DNA of 36,626 nucleotides from Candidatus Methanoperedens sp. (GCA_027460585.1 JAPZAP010000089.1:1-36626); one strand, 5' to 3'. Shown: positions 15,742 to 24,374, counted from the stretch's first letter. A program made the numbers and translations. The notes: generated from the letters alone by a model not told the origin.

Positions 15742-16833
15742 TCAATATTCCCGAATCACCCTGTAATCCGAACTCCTTTCAACAGGGATCCTCCCCGCGT
15801 TTTTTATCAAATGGATGAGCCTGTCCTTTGGCATATATTCAGGCGCAGCGCCACCAGCCGCATGCGTGATCCGCTCTTCCATGACAGTTCCGTCGATATC
15901 GTTCGCACCATAAGCAAGCGCTATCTGTGACAGCTTTTCACCCAGCATGACCCAGTAGCTTTTGATATTATCGACATATCCGGTCAGTAAAAGGCGTGAG
16001 ACCGCGATTATCTTGAGGTCATCAAAACCTGTCGGCCCTTCGTTCACAATACCTTCCTTCTTCAGGTATGTATTGTCAGGGTGGAACCTCAACGGGATGA
16101 ACGCCTGGAATCCTGTTGTTTTTTTCTGCAATTCCCTTATCCTGAGGATATGATCAACCACATCTTCCGGGGTCTCAATGTGACCGTAAAGCATCGTAGC
16201 ATTGCTTTTTATCCCGATACCATGGGCGGTTTCCATAACCTCAAGCCATTTCTCACCGCTTATTTTTTCAGGGCATATCTTTCTCCTTGTCTTTTCATTG
16301 AATATCTCAGCGCCGCCTCCAGGAAGACCTGTAAGTCCGGCTTTCTTAAGACGCAAAAGCACTTCCAGAATGCTTAATCCTGAAACTTTCGCAAGATATG
16401 CCACCTCAACGGCGGTAAATGCTTTTAATGACATGGAAGGGTATTTTTGATGGAGCTTTTCAAGGACATCCACGTAATATTCAAATGGCAGTGCTGGATT
16501 CAGCGAACCCACGATGTGCAGTTCTGTGGCGCCCATTTTCGAAGCTTTTTGGGCTTTTTCCATGATCTCTTCTATTGTTAATGTGAATGCACCTTTTTGT
16601 CCTTCTTCCCTGAAATAGGCGCAGAACTTGCATTTTGAGGCGCATACATTGCTGTAATTTATGTGGCAGTTTGAAACGAACATAACTTTGTCGCCCACGG
16701 TTCTTTTGCGAATATGATCCGCAAGCGCCCCGATCAGGGTAATGTTCTTTGACTTCATGAGAACTAAACCATCCTCAAAATCCAGTTCTTCGGATGCCAT
16801 TGATTTTTCTATTATCCGTGATAGTTCTTCCAT
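15742..16833 (-). CDS. mqnE: Aminofutalosine synthase MqnE (radical SAM)
   Basis: MqnE converts 3-[(1-carboxyvinyl)oxy]benzoate and SAM to aminofutalosine, the first committed chemistry of futalosine-pathway menaquinone synthesis. The 363-residue protein has the radical-SAM motif CASKCKFC (Cys64, Cys68, Cys71) and MqnE-specific blocks GLPGGGAEIF, ICPEKISGEKWLEVM, SNATMLYGHIETPE, GFQAFIPLRFHPDNT and NDIDGTVMEERITHAAG, and a C-terminal PVERSSDYRVI. The alternatives are CofH (F420 FO synthase subunit) and MqnC; the ERITHAAG and PVER signatures favour MqnE. It is divergent from the MutS-like gene across an 86-nt gap. No other mqn gene is in the window. Confidence 0.85.
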   Translation of the reverse strand: MEELSRIIEKSMASEELDFEDGLVLMKSKNITLIGALADHIRKRTVGDKVMFVSNCHINYSNVCASKCKFCAYFREEGQKGAFTLTIEEIMEKAQKASKMGATELHIVGSLNPALPFEYYVDVLEKLHQKYPSMSLKAFTAVEVAYLAKVSGLSILEVLLRLKKAGLTGLPGGGAEIFNEKTRRKICPEKISGEKWLEVMETAHGIGIKSNATMLYGHIETPEDVVDHILRIRELQKKTTGFQAFIPLRFHPDNTYLKKEGIVNEGPTGFDDLKIIAVSRLLLTGYVDNIKSYWVMLGEKLSQIALAYGANDIDGTVMEERITHAAGGAAPEYMPKDRLIHLIKNAGRIPVERSSDYRVIREY

Positions 16834-16919
16834 TAAATTGTCCCTATATGCAAAAGATAGATAAGAATGCTTTTAAAAGAGGATTTCAATTATAAGACAT
16901 AAATCCGAATCGAGCCCAA

Positions 16920-18989
16920 ATGATAACCACCCTGAAATCCATCCCGCGCATTGGCGAGAAAACAGCAAAGCGCCTTATAGAGCATTTCGGCTCTGAAAAG
17001 AAAGCGCTTGATGCTATAATAAACCACGATATAGCAGCACTGAGCGAGCTTGAAGGGATGACGGAAAAATCAGCAATATCCCTTGTGCTTGAAACTATCG
17101 CAATAAATGAAGGCGCAGGCGTGCGTGATTTCCTGAAAACGAATGAGGCTTACGAGTTTTATGAAAGGTTGATGGAACTTATTAAAGGTTTTGCCCATAC
17201 CGATCATGCCAGAAGCAAATTAAGTTTGTATTTCCCGTATCCTTCGCGGAAGAAGGAAAAGATCATACAGATCCAGGAAGAGATACGGGCAATTATTGAA
17301 ATGGCGGATAAAATAGATGAAAAAGAACTTTCATCGCTATTATCCAGTATAAAACCCCTGAAAACGAATTACAATATTCCTGTTATCAGGGATCGGGTCA
17401 TCATTGCCACGAACACCGAGGAATTCGAGGCCGCCAAAAAATTCCCCGTTTCTGTCCAGCTCGTTTCAGATCCCAGGGAAATTCCAGATATTGCCCGCGG
17501 TTACTCCTATGTGATCCTTGGGGCGCATCTGGCTGGCAGGGATTTTCCTGATGATGTGGATATTGATTTCATGGATATCAGGAAAGCAGAAGCCTGGCAG
17601 GTGGCGCCTGAAAAAGAACTGGCATTTTTTGCTAAGAACCTTGAATCCATCACATGCGCTATTGAAATATTGAAAAAGATCAGGCAATATTCGCCGGATT
17701 TTTGTGAGAAAATAAAGCCAGATGATATCACACGTCTTTCTTCGGGCTTGAAGAACCTGTCGGGTGAAGAAGACATAAAAAGCGGGATCGACAATGAAAT
17801 AGACAGGTGCAAATCGATCTATGACAGGCTAAATGACGCAGTCGCCACCGCAGAAAGCGCGGCAAATACTGAATTTGGCGCCCTCATTGAAAAAAGTTCA
17901 ATAACTGTGAAAGGTTTTGACCTCCTCACAGCAATGGATGGAAGTATTAACCGCATGCTTGAGAAGGAAATAAAAGAAAAATACAATACAGTTTCCGCAA
18001 ATGCGATGAGAGGGATCGTGGCGGGACTTGCTCTTACCCCAAACGAATCCCAATATGTCAATAATTTCTTCGGTGAAGAATTATCGTATCCCATTAAAGT
18101 AAACATGCGTGCAGTTGAAGGATTGAAAAACCAATTGCTTCGAAACATCGCTTCCCGCAAAATAGTAATATTAAGAAATAATGCCCGTTCTCTTTCAAAT
18201 TTGAAGGAAACCGCACAGATCCTTGTTCGTGAGGTTCTTGATCTGGATGTAGGATATTCGATCGCCTGTTTTGCAAAGAAATTCGCGCTCAATATGCCCC
18301 ATATCCAGAGCGAAAACGGGATCGGAATTATTGGGGGAATGAACCTTTTTCTATCAGATGTTGTTCCAATTGATTACGCTGTCGGGAATTCAAGCATGAA
18401 TTCATCGATCAAAAAATTAAGGGAGGCGCGTGTCGTCCTTTTGAGCGGTGTGAATTCTGGTGGAAAAACATCAACTCTTGATTTGATCGCCCAGATAGTA
18501 ATTCTTGCCCACATGGGATTTCCCGTTCCCGCAAAGGAATGCGAGCTCGGTCTTGCTGAAGAATTCTATTATTTTGGCAAATCAAAAGGCACAATGGATG
18601 CGGGAGCCTTTGAGAGCACAATCCGGGATTTTGCTGCGGTCGCAAATTCGAACGCAAAGATCGTTCTTGCTGATGAGATGGAATCAATAACAGAACCGGG
18701 CGCATCAGCAAAGATAATATCCGGAATACTTGAGGAACTTGAAGATAATAATGGGCTTGGGGTTTTTGTGAGCCATCTTGCAGAATCCATTATGAAGAAC
18801 ACCTCATACGAAATCCGTGTCGATGGCATCGAAGCAAAAGGTCTTGATGAACACCTGAACCTTATCGTTGACAGGAATCCGCGATATAATTATCTTGCGC
18901 GAAGCACGCCTGAGCTTATCGTGGAACGACTTGCCCGAAAGTATGAGGATGTAGAGTTCTATGGAAAATTGTTGAAGAAATTCAAGTGA
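16920..18989 (+). CDS. MutS-like (MutS2-related) ATPase with N-terminal helix-hairpin-helix
   Basis: The 689-residue protein starts with a helix-hairpin-helix-type DNA-binding segment (LKSIPRIGEKTAKRLIEHFGS and SELEGMTEKSA), has a long helical lever region, and ends in a MutS ABC ATPase: Walker A GVNSGGKTST at about residues 510-518, Walker B IVLADEMESI at about 581-590, and a D-loop/His switch in GVFVSHLAES. It lacks the mismatch-recognition domain of MutS1 and has no C-terminal Smr nuclease domain as in bacterial MutS2. Archaeal members of this group are poorly characterised; a role in recombination intermediates is likely but unproven. The next gene begins at the base after its stop. Confidence 0.85.
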   Translation: MITTLKSIPRIGEKTAKRLIEHFGSEKKALDAIINHDIAALSELEGMTEKSAISLVLETIAINEGAGVRDFLKTNEAYEFYERLMELIKGFAHTDHARSKLSLYFPYPSRKKEKIIQIQEEIRAIIEMADKIDEKELSSLLSSIKPLKTNYNIPVIRDRVIIATNTEEFEAAKKFPVSVQLVSDPREIPDIARGYSYVILGAHLAGRDFPDDVDIDFMDIRKAEAWQVAPEKELAFFAKNLESITCAIEILKKIRQYSPDFCEKIKPDDITRLSSGLKNLSGEEDIKSGIDNEIDRCKSIYDRLNDAVATAESAANTEFGALIEKSSITVKGFDLLTAMDGSINRMLEKEIKEKYNTVSANAMRGIVAGLALTPNESQYVNNFFGEELSYPIKVNMRAVEGLKNQLLRNIASRKIVILRNNARSLSNLKETAQILVREVLDLDVGYSIACFAKKFALNMPHIQSENGIGIIGGMNLFLSDVVPIDYAVGNSSMNSSIKKLREARVVLLSGVNSGGKTSTLDLIAQIVILAHMGFPVPAKECELGLAEEFYYFGKSKGTMDAGAFESTIRDFAAVANSNAKIVLADEMESITEPGASAKIISGILEELEDNNGLGVFVSHLAESIMKNTSYEIRVDGIEAKGLDEHLNLIVDRNPRYNYLARSTPELIVERLARKYEDVEFYGKLLKKFK

Positions 18990-19895
18990 ATGATTATGCA
19001 TCTTGAATTATCAGCCCCGGTCGATTGTCTCTGTGATTTCACGTATGACTTCTTCTGGCAGCACAGGGGCAGCAGGCTTTCACCATCTGCTGTTATCCCG
19101 AACCAGAAAAGTTCCTCTTATACTTATGAAAACATTGTTTCTGCTTTAAAAAATGGGGAAGATGTAAACATAATCGGAAATGTTGGTAAAAGGCTTGGAA
19201 GCAGCCTCGGTGTTGACCTGAAATTCTTTGGCGGGACAGGAAAATCCCTCCGCGTGGGTTCGATAATCGTTGATGGAGATATCGATACCCGGATGGGAAT
19301 CAGCATGGTCTCAGGTGCGATCTATATTAAAGGCAATGTCAAAGAGCCATTGGGAAACGTGGTAGAAATGGAGTCCGATCGCGCTGGTTATAGAAAGTTC
19401 ATGTCTATTACGTATTTGCTTACCGAAGGATCGGATGAGAAACTCCTTCCTCCAAATTCGCTGGAAGATGGATGCATATATTTGAGGGACGGAATCATTC
19501 GCGATACAATAGGCGCCCGACTTAATGCTGACAAGAAGATTATCGTTGATGGAAACGCCGGCATGAGCACGGGAATACTCATGAAAAACGGATTGATCCA
19601 TGTGGATGGGGAGTCAGGAATGAACACTGGCGTTTTGATGCGAGGCGGGACAGTCATCACTGGCGATGCAGGTGAATTCGCAGGGGCATATATGGCAGGC
19701 GGATCGCTTATTATAAAAGGAAAAGCCAAAGGCTTTGTCGGCGCGAACATGAAAGGAGGAGTGATTTTTTATAAAGGAGATGCCATGCTGCAAGGCGCTC
19801 CTGTAGATGGGAACGATATCAAGATGCTTATCAGGCTTCTTGAAATAACGCAGGTGGAAGCGATGATGTTCAAGAAGTATGAAGTGAGTAGATAA
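18990..19895 (+). CDS. GXGXG beta-helix protein related to FwdC / glutamate synthase domain 3
   Basis: The 301-residue protein is a right-handed beta-helix of GXGXG-type repeats from about residue 60 onward (GNVGKRLGSSLG, DGDIDTRMGISMVSG, GNAGMSTGILMKNG, GESGMNTGVLMRGG, GDAGEFAGAYMAGG, GKAKGFVGANMKGG). This domain forms the C subunit of formylmethanofuran dehydrogenase and the C-terminal part of glutamate synthase. The first 55 residues are not shared with FwdC as I know it, and no other fwd or glt gene is near, so its partner enzyme is unknown. It begins immediately after the MutS-like stop (ATG 18990; an ATG at 18996 is also possible). Confidence 0.8.
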   Translation: MIMHLELSAPVDCLCDFTYDFFWQHRGSRLSPSAVIPNQKSSSYTYENIVSALKNGEDVNIIGNVGKRLGSSLGVDLKFFGGTGKSLRVGSIIVDGDIDTRMGISMVSGAIYIKGNVKEPLGNVVEMESDRAGYRKFMSITYLLTEGSDEKLLPPNSLEDGCIYLRDGIIRDTIGARLNADKKIIVDGNAGMSTGILMKNGLIHVDGESGMNTGVLMRGGTVITGDAGEFAGAYMAGGSLIIKGKAKGFVGANMKGGVIFYKGDAMLQGAPVDGNDIKMLIRLLEITQVEAMMFKKYEVSR

Positions 19896-19973
19896 TTATG
19901 GCAATCGGTCAGAGATTTTTTATGATTTTAGGGGTTACAGCCTCTAAGCATATGTTTTTCGGTGCATTTTTCA

Positions 19974-20041
19974 GACAGGATTTACAGGATTTACAGGATT
20001 AAGTATAAAAATCGTATCCTGTCGATCCTGTAAATCCTGTC
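19974..20041 (+). repeat. GGATTTACA-type repeat forming a perfect 17-bp hairpin
   Basis: Three 9-nt GGATTTACA-like units at 19977-20000 are followed by their inverted counterparts. 19974-19990 pairs perfectly with 20025-20041, and pairing continues with two mismatches for about seven more bases. It lies between convergent genes (GXGXG protein and the AhpD-like gene), where it could act as a bidirectional 3' stem. Confidence 0.8.
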
Positions 20042-20059
20042 AATACACAGTTTCTTCAG

Positions 20060-20352
20060 TCACTCCTTCTCCTCAAAAACCTTTTCATACACCTCGCTCC
20101 ATGACAACTGCGATCCCGCAGCAACGAACATGGCGCATGCTATTGTTTCTGCTATCTGCTATCCGTCGCGCCGGTCTTGCGCGCGCGCTGGGCATGAATT
20201 TCAGTGCATTTCTCGCATCTCATCAAAACTGAGGCGGCGATCGATATAAGTTCCTTTGTGCGCGCATCAAGAGCTCCATCTTTGTAAACGGAACTCCTCA
20301 ACTCTGAGAAGGCTTTTGCAACCTCTGGCGTTTTTTCTACAAACCATGACAT
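20060..20352 (-). pseudogene. AhpD/carboxymuconolactone-decarboxylase-like protein with a one-base frameshift
   Basis: From ATG 20352 the frame codes MSWFVEKTPEVAKAF, LDARTKELISIAAS, and the CEKCTEIHAQRARKTGAT redox/CMD motif, then meets a stop at 20152-20154. The next frame at once continues the family's C-terminus (IAETIACAMFVAAG, SWSEVYEKVFEEKE) to a TGA at 20060-20062. The total, 293 nt, is one base short of 98 codons, so a single base was lost at about 20155-20166. AhpD-like proteins reduce peroxiredoxin or act on unknown substrates; this one follows acr3 in the arsenic operon, and such genes do occur there. It could be a sequencing error. Confidence 0.8.
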
Positions 20353-20398
20353 AATTTTTTTCCTCCATTTATAGTTAAAAACCAAACAATTCAGCATA

Positions 20399-21457
20399 TT
20401 ATTTTATTGGTATTCCATTCCTGTTAAACCACTTTGAGCCTATTCTTCCTGCAACATGGACAAGCCCAAGCATCACTGGAACTTCAATAAGCGGACCCAC
20501 AACAGCGGCGAACGCTTCGCCAGAACCTAAACCAAAGACCGCTACTGCCACTGCTATTGCAAGCTCGAAATTGTTGCTTGCGGCTGTAAATGCAAGCGTT
20601 GTTGATTGCGGGTATGAGAATCCAAGCTTGTGTGACATAAAGAACGAAACGAAAAACATCAAAATGAAATAAACAAGCAGGGGAATGGCTATCCTGAAAA
20701 CATCCATTGGCAGTTCAACTATGTTTTTTCCTTTGAGGGAGAACATTACAATAATCGTAAACAGAAGACCGATAAGAGCTGTAGGGCCAAGCTTTTCCAT
20801 GAATACATTATCATACCATTCCTTTCCTTTTTTCTGCAAAAGTGCAAAACGGGTTATGATGCCTGCAATAAAGGGAATCCCAAGATAGATAAAAACCGCA
20901 TAGGCCACCTGCCATATGGAAATATTCACGATCGCGCCTGCTCCAACACCTCCGATCCATGTAGATATTACGGTGATGAAGACATAAGCAAGCACGGAAT
21001 AAAGCGCGACCTGGAAAAGGGAATTCATGGCTACAAGAACAGCGCAAAGGTCATTATCGCCCCCGGCAAGCTTGTTCCAGACAAGCACCATTGCGATGCA
21101 TCGCGCAAGACCGATAAGTATCAGGCCGATACGATAATGGGGAAGGTCAGGGAGGAATATCCATGCAAGAGCGAACATAAGGACAGGACCGATGAACCAG
21201 TTCTGGATAATAGAAGCGCTCAGGGCTTTTCCCTGGCTTTTCATTTTGGATAGTTCCTCATATTTCACGCCAGCCAGAGGCGGATACATCATCCATATAA
21301 GACCTATTGCTATCGGAAGTGATACATTTTCGATCTGTACTGAATCAAGGAATGCGGGTAATCCAGGAAAAGCTATTCCAAGGATTATCCCTCCTGCCAT
21401 CGCAATAAGGATCCAGGCAGTCAGATATCTGCTTATCCATGAAAGCTTCGTTTCCAT
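20399..21457 (-). CDS. acr3: Arsenite efflux transporter, ACR3 family
   Basis: ACR3 exports arsenite across the membrane using the proton gradient. The 352-residue protein has ten predicted spans and family landmarks: [13 protein letters not shown] after the second span, [15 protein letters not shown], the conserved essential Cys in [14 protein letters not shown], and [19 protein letters not shown] near the end. It lies 60 nt downstream of arsR and 46 nt upstream of the AhpD-like gene, all on the minus strand, so the three are probably one arsenite-inducible unit. No arsC or arsM is visible. Confidence 0.95.
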   Translation of the reverse strand: METKLSWISRYLTAWILIAMAGGIILGIAFPGLPAFLDSVQIENVSLPIAIGLIWMMYPPLAGVKYEELSKMKSQGKALSASIIQNWFIGPVLMFALAWIFLPDLPHYRIGLILIGLARCIAMVLVWNKLAGGDNDLCAVLVAMNSLFQVALYSVLAYVFITVISTWIGGVGAGAIVNISIWQVAYAVFIYLGIPFIAGIITRFALLQKKGKEWYDNVFMEKLGPTALIGLLFTIIVMFSLKGKNIVELPMDVFRIAIPLLVYFILMFFVSFFMSHKLGFSYPQSTTLAFTAASNNFELAIAVAVAVFGLGSGEAFAAVVGPLIEVPVMLGLVHVAGRIGSKWFNRNGIPIK

Positions 21458-21517
21458 ATCACAGATTATGTAACTTCAGGCAATAAAACCCTACAAATAG
21501 ATTCAAATAAAATTGAA

Positions 21518-21892
21518 TTATAACGAATTGAAGATATCCAGGGAGACATTCCCGCTACGTGAAAGCGAGTAAAAAGCAAACCGTGATCTTTTTTTCACGC
21601 AAATGAGACCATGTTTTTTCAATAGCCCCAGGTGATAGGAGAGCGCAGGTTTCGGGATCTTGAGTTTCTTTGCCATTTCATCCATGCAATGCTCACGCTG
21701 CTTTAGCATCAGCAGGATCTCAACACGTTGGGGATTTGAAAATATTTTAAATTTTCGTGCGATCTTTTTTGATGTGCGCCGCAGATGACTGTGTTCGTTT
21801 TCAAGCCTGGAAAGCCATTCTTTCCGCATAGAACCATCGCCGGGGCAGCATATTTCTGAGGTTCTGGAGGTACATGGGCATTGATCTTTCAT
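21518..21892 (-). CDS. arsR: ArsR-family metalloid-responsive repressor
   Basis: The protein (about 124 residues from ATG 21892; a TTG at 21904 is also open) has a winged-helix DNA-binding domain: FKIFSNPQRVEILLMLKQREHC, MAKKLKIPKPALSYHLGLLKKHGLI, RSRFAFYSLS. The classic ArsR ELCVCDL metal site is reduced to one Cys (REHCMDEM). Four other cysteines cluster at the N-terminus (Cys5, Cys7, Cys15, Cys16), which could supply the thiolates for arsenite. It is the first gene of arsR-acr3-ahpD-like and presumably represses its own promoter, whose AT-rich core would lie in 21917-21940. Confidence 0.9.
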   Translation of the reverse strand: MKDQCPCTSRTSEICCPGDGSMRKEWLSRLENEHSHLRRTSKKIARKFKIFSNPQRVEILLMLKQREHCMDEMAKKLKIPKPALSYHLGLLKKHGLICVKKRSRFAFYSLSRSGNVSLDIFNSL

Positions 21893-21940
21893 TGTTATGT
21901 CCAACTTAGACTATGGATATCATAAATCTATTTTAAAAAA

Positions 21941-21970
21941 CCACAGAGTTCGCAGAGGACACAGAGAATT
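21941..21970 (+). repeat. CACAGAG-type triplet repeat
   Basis: CACAGAGTT, CGCAGAGGA and CACAGAGAA, three 9-nt units in a row, lie between arsR and the nucleotidyltransferase gene; the inverted relative is at 11511-11540. Confidence 0.75.
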
Positions 21971-21986
21971 ATTGCAGCGTTTAGCA

Positions 21987-21997
21987 TTATTTATATA
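21987..21997 (+). promoter_or_regulatory. TATA box of the sugar nucleotidyltransferase gene
   Basis: TTATTTATATA starts 42 nt before the ATG at 22029. With the usual 25-nt distance from TATA to the transcription start, the leader would be only about 5-15 nt. Confidence 0.55.
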
Positions 21998-22028
21998 CCT
22001 CCATACCAATTTAAAGAAGGGTATTTTC

Positions 22029-23204
22029 ATGAAAACGTGCATAATGTGCGGAGGCGAAGGAACACGCCTGCGACCGCTTACTTTTGACAGGCCAAAGCCG
22101 ATGATTCCGCTGTTGAATAAACCGTCTTTAGTTCATCTTGTGGAACACCTTGCTATCGAAGGTTTTAATGATATTATCCTTACACTTGGGTATATGGGCG
22201 GGGAAATAGAAGCCGCACTCGGCGATGGCAGCATGTATGGCGTGCATATAGAATATGTGCATGAAAAAGAAAAAATGGGAACAGCAGGCGGGGTCAAGAA
22301 TGCCCAGGAGCTTTTTGAGGGTGAACCTTTTATGGTAGTAGGAGGCGACCACGTTATGGACCTTGAACTTCGCGAATTTGTGCGTTTCCATGAAAAGCAC
22401 GATGCGCTTGTGACCATTGGTCTTTTGCCGATAGACGATCCGCGTGATTATGGTATCGCCGACCTTGATGTAAATAACAGGATAAACAGGTTCTTTGAGA
22501 AACCCGGGCCTGGACAGATATTCAGCAACCTTGCAAGCACAGGCATATATGTTTGTGACCCTGAAGTGCTGGAATGGATCCCGCAGGAAAAATATGATTT
22601 CGCAAAAGACCTTTTCCCCGATATCATGAAAAAAGGCAGGAACATCAACGGTTTCCTTGTTCACGGCAGGTGGACTGATATCGGAAATCCCCAGGCTTAC
22701 AGGGAAGCATGCCGATGGATGCTGGAACAGATGCCGGGCACAAAGATATCAGGACGCCTTAATATCAAGGATGCAAGAGTGACTGGCCCTATCGAGATCG
22801 GTCATGACGTATCGCTTGGTTCAAATTCAGCCATAGTAGGACCGATTGTGATTGGGGAGAACACAACTATAGGGGACAACGTTCTGGTCGGACCTTATAC
22901 ATCCATAGGATCAAACTGCAAAATCGGCAATAATTCAAGGATATTATCTTCATATATATTCAATAATGTTGAGATCGGTTCAAATACCGCAGTCTCAGGG
23001 GCGATCATTGACAATGCTACAAAAATAAAAGATTCCTGCATCCTTGAAACTGGCACTGTCATAGGTCCAAGGGTCATTATAGGCGAAGAAGTGACCGTAA
23101 ATTCAAATGTAAGAATATGGCCGGAAGTCAGGGTAAAAAATGGAACAAAAGTGATCGATAACGTCGGGAACGAGGATTTCGGGAATCATATCAAGGGTTC
23201 ATGA
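22029..23204 (+). CDS. Sugar-phosphate nucleotidyltransferase with left-handed beta-helix domain
   Basis: Nucleotidyltransferases of this type activate sugar 1-phosphates (for example mannose-1-phosphate to GDP-mannose or glucose-1-phosphate to dTDP/UDP-glucose) for glycan synthesis. The 391-residue protein has the GlmU/ManC-type N-terminal domain: CIMCGGEGTRLRPLTFDRPKPMIPL-type signature (residues 5-28), GTAGGVKNA, VVGGDHVMD (metal-binding Asp) and WTDIGNPQAY. Residues about 270-370 form hexapeptide repeats (IGHDVSLGSNS, IGENTTIGDN, IGSNCKIGNN), a left-handed beta-helix. The substrate cannot be read from sequence. An upstream in-frame start at 21897 is rejected because its extra residues are coded by intergenic repeat and promoter DNA. 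Confidence 0.88.
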   Translation: MKTCIMCGGEGTRLRPLTFDRPKPMIPLLNKPSLVHLVEHLAIEGFNDIILTLGYMGGEIEAALGDGSMYGVHIEYVHEKEKMGTAGGVKNAQELFEGEPFMVVGGDHVMDLELREFVRFHEKHDALVTIGLLPIDDPRDYGIADLDVNNRINRFFEKPGPGQIFSNLASTGIYVCDPEVLEWIPQEKYDFAKDLFPDIMKKGRNINGFLVHGRWTDIGNPQAYREACRWMLEQMPGTKISGRLNIKDARVTGPIEIGHDVSLGSNSAIVGPIVIGENTTIGDNVLVGPYTSIGSNCKIGNNSRILSSYIFNNVEIGSNTAVSGAIIDNATKIKDSCILETGTVIGPRVIIGEEVTVNSNVRIWPEVRVKNGTKVIDNVGNEDFGNHIKGS

Positions 23205-23250
23205 ATTATCAGGGAAATAAAAGTGCGGATATCCGCAGGCTGCGTCTATC

Positions 23251-23598
23251 ATGAGAGACAAGACCCATACTGAGCATATTGAGCGATGGGCTGAGTTTGT
23301 AAAAACTCATCCGCGATCAGTCTGGATCAAACAAGTAAAACCTCTGATAGATTCACAAATTATCATGGCGAATAATTTCTATGAGCGTCTTGCCAAAACC
23401 GAAGGTGGGATCGAGAAAATAAGACGGCTCAGGGAGAAATCAGGTTTTAATCTTGAAGATACTTTTTTCAAATGCATACCTTCCGGGCATCAAAGAACTT
23501 ATCAGAAGACCATGACGAAATCTATAAGGATTGAAAATATTTTTTCTTTTGATGAGGATTTTAAGAGATCTGGATTCGTTCTTCTTTCCCTACGATGA
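23251..23598 (+). CDS. Hypothetical protein, possibly a hybrid with a PIN-domain tail
   Basis: The 115-residue protein has two unlike parts. Residues 1-70 (HIERWAEFVKTHPRSVWIKQ, PLIDSQIIMANNFYERLAKT, GGIEKIRRLR) resemble small uncharacterised methanosarcinal proteins. Residues about 92-115 (RIENIFSFDEDFKRSGFVLL) look like the last strand-turn of a VapC PIN domain, where a D..F..xG pattern is common. No catalytic PIN residues precede it, so it would be a remnant fused to another frame. It ends 3 nt before the convergent rpiA stop. Confidence 0.55.
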   Translation: MRDKTHTEHIERWAEFVKTHPRSVWIKQVKPLIDSQIIMANNFYERLAKTEGGIEKIRRLREKSGFNLEDTFFKCIPSGHQRTYQKTMTKSIRIENIFSFDEDFKRSGFVLLSLR

Positions 23599-23601
23599 AT
23601 C

Positions 23602-24282
23602 CTACATTTCCATAATTTCTACAGTTCCATCTTTTTTTCCGATATACACTACATCAAGATTCATGAATATCCCATGTTCTACAATGCCTGTACATTGTGA
23701 AAGCGCAATATCAAGCGACGCAGGGTCGTGTATTGCCCCAAAATCAGCATCCAGAATGAAATTCCCATTATCAGATATCACTGGTCCATCCTTACTTACT
23801 CCCATTCGCACTTCTGTTGTTCCTCCAAGTTCTTCGACTTCTTTTTCTACCAGTTTGCGCGCAAATGGTATTACTTCCAGGGGAACCGTGTGGTTCAATA
23901 AGGCAGACATTTTTGACTCATCCACGACTACAACAAACTTTCTTGCGGATCGGGCAACGATCTTTTCCCGCGTATGAGCTGCGCCACCGCCTTTGATCGC
24001 AACGAAATTCGCAACCTGATCTGCGCCATCAATATCAATATCAAGCATTGGATGCTCGTCAAGCGTTGTTAGAGGAATACCGTTCCCGGCAGCCAAAAAA
24101 GCCGACTGGTACGATGTGGGAACACCTAGCATCTTCAAGCCTTCAGCCACTCGCCTTCCCAGTTCCTTTATTGCATAAGCTGTTGTTGAACCTGTGCCAA
24201 GTCCAACTACCATGTTTTCCTTTACGAGTTGGGCTGCCTGCCGACCTGTGACCTCTTTGGGATTATGAGTAGAATTCTTCAT
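23602..24282 (-). CDS. rpiA: Ribose-5-phosphate isomerase A
   Basis: RpiA interconverts ribose 5-phosphate and ribulose 5-phosphate. The 226-residue protein has the family's motifs: [13 protein letters not shown] (phosphate loop), [10 protein letters not shown] (catalytic Asp region; DGADE in most), [15 protein letters not shown] (usual KGGGGALTREK), VVDESK, PLEVIPF and TGIVEHGIF. The small departures from consensus do not hit the key Asp/Lys residues. ATG at 24282 lies about 21 nt from a palindromic TATA element (24303-24316), so the transcript is probably leaderless. In archaea with the ribulose monophosphate route this enzyme supplies ribose phosphate for nucleotides. Confidence 0.95.
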   Translation of the reverse strand: MKNSTHNPKEVTGRQAAQLVKENMVVGLGTGSTTAYAIKELGRRVAEGLKMLGVPTSYQSAFLAAGNGIPLTTLDEHPMLDIDIDGADQVANFVAIKGGGAAHTREKIVARSARKFVVVVDESKMSALLNHTVPLEVIPFARKLVEKEVEELGGTTEVRMGVSKDGPVISDNGNFILDADFGAIHDPASLDIALSQCTGIVEHGIFMNLDVVYIGKKDGTVEIMEM

Positions 24283-24302
24283 GATAAGAGCGTGAAACGT
24301 CT

Positions 24303-24316
24303 TTTATTTAAATAAA
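24303..24316. promoter_or_regulatory. Palindromic TATA element shared by rpiA and the archaetidylinositol phosphate synthase gene
   Basis: TTTATTTAAATAAA is a perfect 14-bp palindrome between two divergent genes. It lies at TATA distance (about 21 nt) from the rpiA start, and about 58 nt from the ATG chosen for the opposite gene. A symmetric TATA box could load transcription factors in either direction. Confidence 0.5.
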
Positions 24317-24374
24317 TGATTTGGAAAAAAGAACGAAAGAAATCTTAATCATCTCCTGGAACAATGAAAAAGAA

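Noticed and set aside
15742-16833. CofH (F420 FO synthase subunit) as identity of the radical SAM gene
   Set aside because: Proximity to cofE tempted this, but the ERITHAAG, ICPEKISGEKW and C-terminal PVER blocks are those of MqnE.
21897-22028. 44-codon N-terminal extension of the sugar nucleotidyltransferase
   Set aside because: It would translate a CACAGAG repeat and the TATA box; the enzyme family starts at MKTCIMCGGEGTRLRP (22029).
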